From contig PAUA01000026.1 in NCBI GenBank assembly GCA_002712565.1, forward strand, positions 34,869-39,959: a stretch of DNA of 5,091 nt. Direction: 5' to 3'. Position 1 is the first letter of the stretch; each line of letters starts with the position of its first letter. This DNA is from Gemmatimonadota bacterium. GTDB taxonomy: Bacteria; Gemmatimonadota; Gemmatimonadetes; Longimicrobiales; UBA6960. The notes beneath the pieces are model-generated. The model saw only the letters and a program-made list of their open reading frames with translations, searched no databases and was not told the DNA's origin. Positions 1 through 5,091 of this stretch are shown here, one piece after another. A program made the position numbers and the translations under genes.

Positions 1-1980
1 AACTTCGAGAATCTGGAAGTCGCGTGGCAGTGGGACGCTTCGAGCTTCGGCTCCAGCACCTCGCGGGCTACCCCGACCTATTTCAACGGAAAACTCATCA
101 CGGTGACTGGATACCGGCGCCACCTGATAGCCCTGAACCCGGCGGACGGTGAGTTGCTTTGGAGCCACACCGAGCCGAACACATGGCGCTGGGAGTACTC
201 GATGCGCGCCGGTTACGGAAAGGGTGTCGCATACGCCCAGATCGACGGTCGAGACGTGGTCTATATCTCGACCCCGGGCTTCTTCCTCCATGCGATCGAC
301 GCCAACACCGGCCTGCCGCTGGAAAACTGGGGTCGCCCAGTGCCACTGCCCGGATTTCCGGAAACCGGCGTTGTGGATATGGTCGAAGACCTTATCGAGG
401 GCTGGGGACCCTGGGAAGACCTGAACCAACCGTATGACCCGAACATTGGGATGCCCCTGACGATCGGCTACATCACCGCCTCCTCGCCGCCGATTGTCGT
501 GAACGACGTGGTGGTGGTGGGCAACTCCGCCGAGCAGGGCTACAACCAGTCGCGGATCGAAAACGTGCCGGGCGACATTCTCGGCTACGACGCCCGCACG
601 GGCGAACTCCTCTGGAAATTCCACGTGATCCCCCGGCCCGGAGAGTTCGGCCACGAGACGTGGGAGAACGATGCATGGCAGTGGACCGGTGACGTATCGT
701 CCTGGGCGCCCATGGCAGCCGACCCCGAACTCGGAATCGTCTATATCCCCACGAACGGCGCCACGCAGGACTTCTATGGCGGCTTCCGTCCGGGCGACAA
801 CCTCTTCAGCACCAGCCTCATCGCCTTGGACGTAAGGACCGGTGAGCGTGTCTGGCACTACCAGCTCGTCCACCATGACATCTGGAATTACGACACGCCG
901 ACGGCGCCGATCCTGATGGATGTCGAGGTCGATGGCGAGATGATCCCCGGCGTCTTCCAGGCCACTAAGCAGGCCTTCGTCTATTCGTTCAACCGGGAGA
1001 CGGGCGAGCCGATTTGGCCGATCGAGGAACTCCCCGTTCCTGAATCCAATGTGCCGGGCGAGCAGCTTTCGCCGACGCAGCCGCACCCGACCAAGCCCGC
1101 TCCCTATGATTTGCAGGGACGGACGGAAGATCACCTCATCGACTACACGCCCGAGATCTATGCCCAGGCGTTGGCGATCGCGGAGGCAGGGAACTACTTC
1201 GCTCCCTTCTTCAACCCTCCCACGCACTTCGGAGGCGATCAAGGCAACAGCACTCCGAGGATCTGCCCGGGGGACACCGGGGGAGTGAACATCACCGGAC
1301 CGGCGGTCGCTGATCCGGTGCTGGGCATCATGTTCATCACTTCGCACAGTGGGTGCGGGGGGAGGATCCTCGAGCCGGGTATCGATTCTTCGATGGACCA
1401 CGATCAGCAGACCGGAACGACCATATCGCAGTGGATCAATTGCCGCGGTGGTTGTGCTGGTGGTCGTGCGGCGTTAGCCGGCCGCGGTGGCGGTCGTGGC
1501 GCCGGTGCAGCCGCCGGTGGTCGTGGTGGCGGGCGCGGTGGTCGTGGCGGAGCTCGGGTCAACCCGCAGAGCATCGACGGCCTCTCGATCTGGAAGGGGC
1601 CGGCTGGCCGCATCAGTGCCATCGACATGAACACCGGGGAGTACCTCTGGGTGATCCCCAACGGCGATGCGTCGGAAGCAGAGCAGGAGAGGCTCCGGAA
1701 CCACCCGCTGCTCCAGGGGCTCGACCCGGCGCTTACGAATCCTGGCCGCGGTGGTCACTCCGCGATGGTCGTGACGCCCACGCTGCTCCTCGCGAGCGGC
1801 CAGACCGCTGATGGAACGCAGAACCTCTTTGCCATCGACAAGCTCACGGGCGAGCGCGTCGGTACGGTGCCTCTACCCGGGGGCACGCGCTACGGGATGT
1901 CGAGCTGGGCGCATGAAGGAAGACAGTACGTGATGATCCAGCTCAACAGTGGACTTGCTGCGATGGCGCTGCCGGAGTAG
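1..1980 (+). CDS. PQQ-dependent dehydrogenase, membrane glucose dehydrogenase-like (5' end missing)
   Basis: The frame is open from the first base to a TAG at 1978-1980, giving 659 visible codons. The true start, and any signal peptide or membrane anchor, lie outside the window; the GTG at 103 is only an internal codon. Counting from base 1, seven propeller-blade motifs of the type A-x-D-x-x-T-G-x-x-x-W appear near residues 42-54, 96-110, 193-205, 273-285, 326-339, 540-550 and 609-621 (the last lacks the Trp). HHDIWNYD (291-298) followed by ATKQ with Lys323 resembles the active-site Asp and Lys region of E. coli glucose dehydrogenase, as I recall it. The family oxidises sugars or alcohols in the periplasm using PQQ and a divalent metal, and feeds electrons to quinone. 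No CXXCH haem motif or vicinal Cys pair is present, so a quinohaemoprotein or methanol dehydrogenase type is unlikely. The substrate cannot be read from sequence. The Gly/Arg/Ala insert at residues 481-519 is unusual. Confidence 0.88.
   Translation, partial: NFENLEVAWQWDASSFGSSTSRATPTYFNGKLITVTGYRRHLIALNPADGELLWSHTEPNTWRWEYSMRAGYGKGVAYAQIDGRDVVYISTPGFFLHAIDANTGLPLENWGRPVPLPGFPETGVVDMVEDLIEGWGPWEDLNQPYDPNIGMPLTIGYITASSPPIVVNDVVVVGNSAEQGYNQSRIENVPGDILGYDARTGELLWKFHVIPRPGEFGHETWENDAWQWTGDVSSWAPMAADPELGIVYIPTNGATQDFYGGFRPGDNLFSTSLIALDVRTGERVWHYQLVHHDIWNYDTPTAPILMDVEVDGEMIPGVFQATKQAFVYSFNRETGEPIWPIEELPVPESNVPGEQLSPTQPHPTKPAPYDLQGRTEDHLIDYTPEIYAQALAIAEAGNYFAPFFNPPTHFGGDQGNSTPRICPGDTGGVNITGPAVADPVLGIMFITSHSGCGGRILEPGIDSSMDHDQQTGTTISQWINCRGGCAGGRAALAGRGGGRGAGAAAGGRGGGRGGRGGARVNPQSIDGLSIWKGPAGRISAIDMNTGEYLWVIPNGDASEAEQERLRNHPLLQGLDPALTNPGRGGHSAMVVTPTLLLASGQTADGTQNLFAIDKLTGERVGTVPLPGGTRYGMSSWAHEGRQYVMIQLNSGLAAMALPE
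1441..1557 (+). repeat. Gly/Arg/Ala low-complexity insert inside the quinoprotein
   Basis: These 39 codons encode 19 Gly, 9 Ala, 8 Arg, 2 Cys and 1 Leu, starting CRGGC and continuing as irregular GGR/GRGG units. At DNA level the tract is built of imperfect GGTGGTCGTGG-like units with synonymous changes, so it looks like an old, selected or drifting repeat and not a fresh perfect tandem array. The reading frame continues cleanly on both sides (QWIN before, VNPQ after). It lies between the segment holding residues 422-452 and the sixth blade motif, so a surface loop between propeller strands is the natural inference. Confidence 0.8.
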
Positions 1981-2023
1981 CCGAATAGTACGAACGGACC
2001 CGAAACAGGGGGCCCGTAACGAG

Positions 2024-2060
2024 CAAAGCCCCGAGGGACTGGACGTCCCTCGGGGCTTTG
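2024..2060. terminator. Bidirectional Rho-independent terminator between convergent genes
   Basis: A perfect 16-bp stem (2024-2039 with 2045-2060) closes a 5-base loop. The stem is GC-rich at its centre and ends in AAA/TTT, so it presents a short T run in both directions. The + side is followed by TTCCTTTA, which is the better U-tract; the minus side has only TTTG. It begins 43 bases after the quinoprotein stop and lies about 18 bases beyond the korB stop, where one shared terminator for two converging transcripts would be expected. Confidence 0.9.
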
Positions 2061-2077
2061 TTCCTTTAGGGATGTGA

Positions 2078-2998
2078 TTACATCATCCGGCCGATGAGCG
2101 TCTCACCCTGCTCGCTGCTGAGTCCCAAAGAACGGCGTGCGATCGGAACATCATCGTCGAGGACCATTTCGAGGGAATCCAGGGACGGTCGGTCGTTGTG
2201 GTGGAAGAGCCCGATGTAGATTTCGTCTCCCCAGGCCATCGCCTTCTCGCAGGCCTCCTTCCAATCGTGGGGATCGTGCCCATCGTCTTCGAGCTTCCTG
2301 ATACGCGGCTTGAAGAAGGCGAAGTCGTTGTCGTGGTTGAACGTGACACAGGGGCTGAAGACGTCGATCAGCGCAAAACCCTTATGCTGGATTCCGCCCT
2401 TGATGAGCTCCGTGAGGTGCTTAGGGTCTGCGCTGTAGCCCCGAGCGACATACGTCGCCCCGTTCATGATCGCGGACGTGATGGGGTTGATGGGAAACTC
2501 GAGGTTGCCGAAGGGCGTGCTTTTGGTCTTCATGTCGGGGCGGCTGGTGGGTGAGATCTGGCCTGTGGTCAGACCATAGATCTGATTGTTCATCACCAGA
2601 TACGTGAGGTCGATATTGCGGCGTGCGGTGTGCATCAAGTGGTTACCGCCGATGCCGTAGCCGTCCCCGTCGCCGCCGGTTGCGATGACGTTGAGCTTGT
2701 GGTTTCCCAGTTTGGCTCCGGTCGCCACCGGGAGCGAGCGCCCATGCAGTGTGTGCATGCCGTATGCGTTGAGGTAGCCGGGCAGGTTGGACGAGCAGCC
2801 GATGCCGCTCACGCACAGAATCTCATGTGGCTGGAGCCCGAGTTCGAAGAGCGCGCGTTGAAGCGAGTTCAGGACTCCGAAGTCCCCGCAGCCGGCGCAC
2901 CAGTCGGGCGCGACCTTACCCTTGTACTCTTTCGCGGAGGCGGGTGCCTGGGGAAGCTCGAGGCCGATCATCTCGGCGGGGATCGTGGCGGTGCTCAT
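2078..2998 (-). CDS. korB: 2-oxoacid (probably 2-oxoglutarate):ferredoxin oxidoreductase, beta subunit
   Basis: This 306-residue protein is the catalytic thiamine diphosphate and iron-sulfur subunit, and its length is normal for the family. WCAGCG gives Cys34 and Cys37, GIGCS gives Cys68 and SPC gives Cys217. These match the four ligands of the single [4Fe-4S] cluster in two-subunit enzymes. GDG (109-111) through MNN (136-138) is the ThDP/Mg-binding motif, and IYGLTTGQISPTS follows it as in KorB proteins. HTLHGRSLPVATGAK (82-96) is also typical. The enzyme converts a 2-oxoacid and CoA to acyl-CoA and CO2 while reducing ferredoxin, in the cytoplasm. The ATG at 2998 is chosen because it overlaps the korA stop as ATGA and has AGGAGA seven bases upstream. 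The 2-oxoglutarate assignment rests on family resemblance; pyruvate or broad 2-oxoacid specificity remains possible. Confidence 0.9.
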   Translation of the reverse strand: MSTATIPAEMIGLELPQAPASAKEYKGKVAPDWCAGCGDFGVLNSLQRALFELGLQPHEILCVSGIGCSSNLPGYLNAYGMHTLHGRSLPVATGAKLGNHKLNVIATGGDGDGYGIGGNHLMHTARRNIDLTYLVMNNQIYGLTTGQISPTSRPDMKTKSTPFGNLEFPINPITSAIMNGATYVARGYSADPKHLTELIKGGIQHKGFALIDVFSPCVTFNHDNDFAFFKPRIRKLEDDGHDPHDWKEACEKAMAWGDEIYIGLFHHNDRPSLDSLEMVLDDDVPIARRSLGLSSEQGETLIGRMM

Positions 2999-4776
2999 AC
3001 GATGATCTCCTGATACGGAACGTGGATGTCTGCCTCGCTCTTCAACAGCTCGAGGACCCCTTCAACGACGTGGTGTGGCATGAACGGTTCCCCGTCATAC
3101 TTCCGGATGTGTCCGTTCGGGGAGAAGCCGGTTTCACTTCGCAGGTACCGGGCGAACTGACCCGAGTGGTTGTTCTCCACCAGGAGGGTCCGCTTCGCAC
3201 TGGACAGGATTTCCTCCACGACGTCGCCGTGGAACGGGATGATCCATTTGATGGCGAGCTGATTGGCGACCACCCCTTGTTCAGCGAGCATCTCGATGGC
3301 CTCTCGGATCACTCCGTATGTGGAGCCCCACCCGACGAGTGTCACTTCGGCATCCTGGGGCCCCTCGAGGGTCGGTGCCGGCACGTCGGCGGCAACGCCC
3401 TGGAACTTCCGGGCGCGCTTCTCGACGCTTCTACGCCGTTTGTGCGGATGCGTGAACTCGTCACTGATGATCACTCCGTCCTCGTCGTGCTCGTCCGTCG
3501 CGACGACATGGACGAATCCCTCGTGACCAGGCGTAACCCGCGGCGAGATTCCGCTCTCCGTCTCGGCGTAGCGCAGGTAATTTCCGTTGGGCGAGGGATC
3601 GACCAGAAGCTCCCCTCGATCGATCTCCGGCTGGAAGTCGACCAGGTCCGGATCCACGTTGAAGGTGCCTTCCGAGATGAGCAGATCCGAGATGATGATG
3701 CCTGGGCACTGAGCGCGGTCCACGAGATTGAAGAGCTCGCCCACGCAGTTGTAGGCGTCGAGGGCGTCTATGGGTGCCACGATGAAGCGTTCGAAGTCGC
3801 CCTGGCTAGCGCCGAGAGCCTGCCAAAGGTCGCCCTGCTCCGTCTTCGTCGGAACGCCTGTAGAGGGTCCGGCACGCATCACGTTGATGAAAACCGCGGG
3901 GATCTCCATCATCGCCGCCGCCCCAATCGCTTCCGTCATCAGCGCGAAACCACCACCTGATGTGGCGCACATGGCGCGGCAGCCCGTGTGGGCGGCACCG
4001 ATGACCATGTTGGCTACGCCGATCTCGTCCTCGACCTGACGCACCATGATGCCGAGTTCGTGGGCGTGCTGCGCCATCCAGTGAAGGACCCCGGTAGACG
4101 GACTCATGGGATACGCGGCGTAGAACTTGACGCCGGCAGCCGCTCCGCCCATGGCCAGTGCGGAGTTACCAGTCCACATCGCTAGCGGCTTGTCCCCTTC
4201 CGGCAACGGCTCGGGGAAGGACTCGAAGTTGGCGACCGCGTGGTCATAGCCAGCTCGGGCCATGGTCACGTTTTCTTCGACCACATCAGCGCCCTTCCGC
4301 TTGAAGAGGAGCTCCAGGGCCTCCTGTAGCATCGAGAACTCTGCGCCTATCACCGACATCATGACGCCGAGCGAGATGGTGTTCTGGATCAGCCTGTTCT
4401 TGCTGTCCCCGACCAACTCGGCGACGGGCATAGGGCAGAGAACGACGCCGTCCGGCACCTCACCAGGCTCGACTTTGTCGCTGTTGTAGAGCACGCGTGA
4501 TCCCGGCCCGAGAATCCCCAGGTGCCGGTCCATCGTGTCTTGGTTGAGACAGAGAAGCAGGTCTATGCCGTCGCCGTGGGTGAGCACCTCTTGATCGCGA
4601 ACGCGGATCGTCAGAAGGATGTGTCCGCCGCGGATGATCGACTGATAGGCGTTGTACGCATAGAGGTGCAGACCACGACGGCTGAACATGCGAGCTATAA
4701 TGTTGCCCGGCGTCGCGATCCCCTGGCCGGCAGCTCCGCCGATGGCGATGCTGAAGTCAAGACCGTTCGTGCTCAT
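2995..4776 (-). CDS. korA: 2-oxoacid (probably 2-oxoglutarate):ferredoxin oxidoreductase, fused gamma-alpha subunit
   Basis: This 593-residue protein joins two modules. Residues 1-185 are the gamma domain, with GGAAGQG at 13-19 and the SIIRGGH segment at 46-52. From about 197 comes the alpha chain. Its pyrimidine-binding domain has YPMSPSTG (222-229), VEDE (248-251, with the conserved Glu expected to activate ThDP), ATSGGG (271-276) and RAGPSTGVPTKTEQGDL (301-317). A charged KRRRSVEKRARK linker lies near 446-457, and the second alpha domain spans about 477-579 with VENNHSGQ at 533-540. This layout is the KorA type of two-subunit enzymes, paired with KorB in one transcript. The ATG at 4776 has GGAG five bases upstream. 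YPMSP departs from the common YPITP. The exact 2-oxoacid used is inferred. Confidence 0.9.
   Translation of the reverse strand: MSTNGLDFSIAIGGAAGQGIATPGNIIARMFSRRGLHLYAYNAYQSIIRGGHILLTIRVRDQEVLTHGDGIDLLLCLNQDTMDRHLGILGPGSRVLYNSDKVEPGEVPDGVVLCPMPVAELVGDSKNRLIQNTISLGVMMSVIGAEFSMLQEALELLFKRKGADVVEENVTMARAGYDHAVANFESFPEPLPEGDKPLAMWTGNSALAMGGAAAGVKFYAAYPMSPSTGVLHWMAQHAHELGIMVRQVEDEIGVANMVIGAAHTGCRAMCATSGGGFALMTEAIGAAAMMEIPAVFINVMRAGPSTGVPTKTEQGDLWQALGASQGDFERFIVAPIDALDAYNCVGELFNLVDRAQCPGIIISDLLISEGTFNVDPDLVDFQPEIDRGELLVDPSPNGNYLRYAETESGISPRVTPGHEGFVHVVATDEHDEDGVIISDEFTHPHKRRRSVEKRARKFQGVAADVPAPTLEGPQDAEVTLVGWGSTYGVIREAIEMLAEQGVVANQLAIKWIIPFHGDVVEEILSSAKRTLLVENNHSGQFARYLRSETGFSPNGHIRKYDGEPFMPHHVVEGVLELLKSEADIHVPYQEIIV
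3006..3011 (-). promoter_or_regulatory. korB ribosome binding site inside the korA end
   Basis: On the minus strand AGGAGA ends seven bases before the korB ATG and lies within the last korA codons. Together with the ATGA overlap at 2995-2998 this decides the korB start and implies translational coupling, which would keep the two subunits at equal amounts. Confidence 0.75.
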
Positions 4777-4780
4777 GGAT

Positions 4781-4785
4781 TCTCC
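4781..4785 (-). promoter_or_regulatory. korA ribosome binding site
   Basis: The minus strand reads GGAGA just before the korA ATG at 4776, with five bases between GGAG and the start codon. This supports the 4776 start; the protein also begins cleanly there, a few residues ahead of the GGAAGQG motif. Confidence 0.6.
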
Positions 4786-4799
4786 AACAATTGTGAAAA

Positions 4800-4841
4800 G
4801 AAAAGCCCAGTCTATAGGCCGACTAACGTGCCGAAAAGCCC
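4800..4841. repeat. Direct repeat GAAAAGCCC flanking the possible korA -10 box
   Basis: Exact 9-base copies occur at 4800-4808 and 4833-4841, 33 bases apart, which is close to three helical turns. One copy would cover the predicted transcription start and the other the -35 region of the possible korAB promoter. They could be paired operator half-sites. A 9-base repeat within about 150 bases also has a few per cent probability by chance. Confidence 0.3.
4811..4839 (-). promoter_or_regulatory. Possible korAB promoter
   Basis: The minus strand has TATAGA (4811-4816), a fair match to a -10 box, placed so that transcription would start roughly 28 bases before the korA ATG. The region 17 bases upstream (4834-4839, GCTTTT on the minus strand) is a poor -35 match. 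The call rests on position and the -10 only; an activator-dependent or alternative-sigma promoter is possible. Confidence 0.3.
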
Positions 4842-4933
4842 TGAACCAGTCAACATGAAGGGTGTCGAAGCTGATCCACAGTAGATTGATCGATCGTTGG
4901 GGAAAGGAGTTAGATATAGTTCTCGGTTTGGGT

Positions 4934-5091
4934 ATGGTGGTTCACATAAGCCTCCGACCTGGATCGGGCGAAGGCCGGGCACAAGGAATGTTCGGTGTCG
5001 CGCCCTATTTTGATGAATTGTTCTATGCCGGGTTCAACATCGAGCGTTACGAGTTGGGTCTCGATCCAGCTGCGTCTTCCACGCCGCCCGG
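4934..5091 (+). CDS. Unrecognised partial reading frame, cut by the window edge
   Basis: From the ATG at 4934 the + strand is open for 52 codons to the window end; the other two + frames close by stops. I do not recognise the family. The stretch after residue 18, MFGVAPYFDELFYAGFNIER, is rich in aromatic and alternating residues. It follows GRAQG, which resembles a signal peptidase site, so an exported or beta-barrel protein is conceivable. The start is uncertain: the same frame is open back to 4859 and offers GTG at 4862, TTG at 4886 and TTG at 4928, none with a well-spaced ribosome binding site. The TATAGT at 4915-4920 would put a transcript start almost on the 4934 ATG, as in a near-leaderless gene. 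The opposite strand is also open here with the same codon boundaries, ending at a TAA at 4910-4912, so the coding strand is not certain. Confidence 0.35.
   Translation, partial: MVVHISLRPGSGEGRAQGMFGVAPYFDELFYAGFNIERYELGLDPAASSTPP

Larger units (their letters stand above)
4777..4933. other. Intergenic region upstream of korA, probably between divergent genes
   Basis: This stretch is visibly richer in A/T than the flanking genes and holds the korA ribosome binding site, the possible korA -10 and the GAAAAGCCC repeats. Near its right end the + strand has AAGGAG (4904-4909), a good ribosome-binding-like motif with no ATG, GTG or TTG at normal distance, and TATAGT (4915-4920), a good -10-like hexamer lacking a convincing -35. 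GATCGATC (4888-4895) is a short palindrome. No RNA gene was seen. Confidence 0.45.

Noticed and set aside
1441..1557. Possible tandem repeat array, CRISPR or mobile-element scar.
   Set aside because: Units are short, irregular and in frame with the protein, with no spacers, inverted ends or target duplication.
1353..1811. A 152-codon + frame and shorter minus-strand frames across the Gly/Arg insert.
   Set aside because: They are shadows of the GC-rich quinoprotein tract; their Trp/Arg- or Pro/Arg-rich composition mirrors the repeat in other frames.
1994..2017. A second small hairpin before the terminator.
   Set aside because: It pairs only four plus three bases with an internal mismatch; it is much weaker than the adjacent perfect stem.
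2198..2554. A 118-codon + frame opposite korB.
   Set aside because: It lies entirely within korB, whose cofactor motifs are clear, and shows no independent features.
2827..3960. A 377-codon open frame on the + strand antisense to korA and korB.
   Set aside because: It runs against two well-supported genes, is rich in Arg and lacks any recognisable motif. Long antisense frames are common opposite high-GC coding sequence.
4522..4884. A 120-codon + frame running from within korA into the intergenic region.
   Set aside because: Most of it is antisense to the korA N-terminus, and its tail covers the likely promoter region; it has no plausible ribosome binding site or motif.

Overview
The window looks like a chromosomal segment of a high-GC, Gram-negative-type bacterium. 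It carries a large quinoprotein of the kind that normally works in the periplasm, next to a two-subunit 2-oxoacid:ferredoxin oxidoreductase. The Gly/Arg/Ala-rich insert in the quinoprotein and the gamma-alpha fused KorA would suit an environmental lineage such as Gemmatimonadota or Acidobacteriota. That is a guess from memory of such proteins; the sequence does not prove it. No tRNA, rRNA, CRISPR array, insertion sequence or phage gene was seen.

Layout, left to right. Bases 1-1980 (+) hold the C-terminal 659 codons of a PQQ-dependent dehydrogenase of the membrane glucose dehydrogenase-like group; its start lies before the window. Bases 1981-2077 are a short gap between converging genes, with a perfect 16-bp hairpin (2024-2060) that can end transcription from both sides. 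Bases 2078-2998 (-) are korB and 2995-4776 (-) are korA. They form a two-gene operon transcribed right to left, with a 4-base start/stop overlap and a clear ribosome binding site for korB inside the end of korA. Bases 4777-4933 form an AT-richer intergenic stretch with the korA ribosome binding site, a possible -10 box and a 9-bp direct repeat around it. From about 4934 to the right edge there is an open, unrecognised partial reading frame on the + strand.

How the genes work together. KorA (gamma + alpha domains) and KorB (thiamine diphosphate and [4Fe-4S] subunit) should form one cytoplasmic enzyme. It would oxidatively decarboxylate a 2-oxoacid, most likely 2-oxoglutarate, to the acyl-CoA and pass electrons to ferredoxin, or run in reverse. 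The quinoprotein should oxidise a sugar or alcohol outside the cytoplasmic membrane and pass electrons to the respiratory chain. The two units face each other and share only a terminator, so nothing here shows a functional link. I see ordinary metabolic genes and no clearly undescribed system. The most unusual items are the low-complexity insert and clustered cysteines of the quinoprotein, and the repeat pair around the putative korA promoter.
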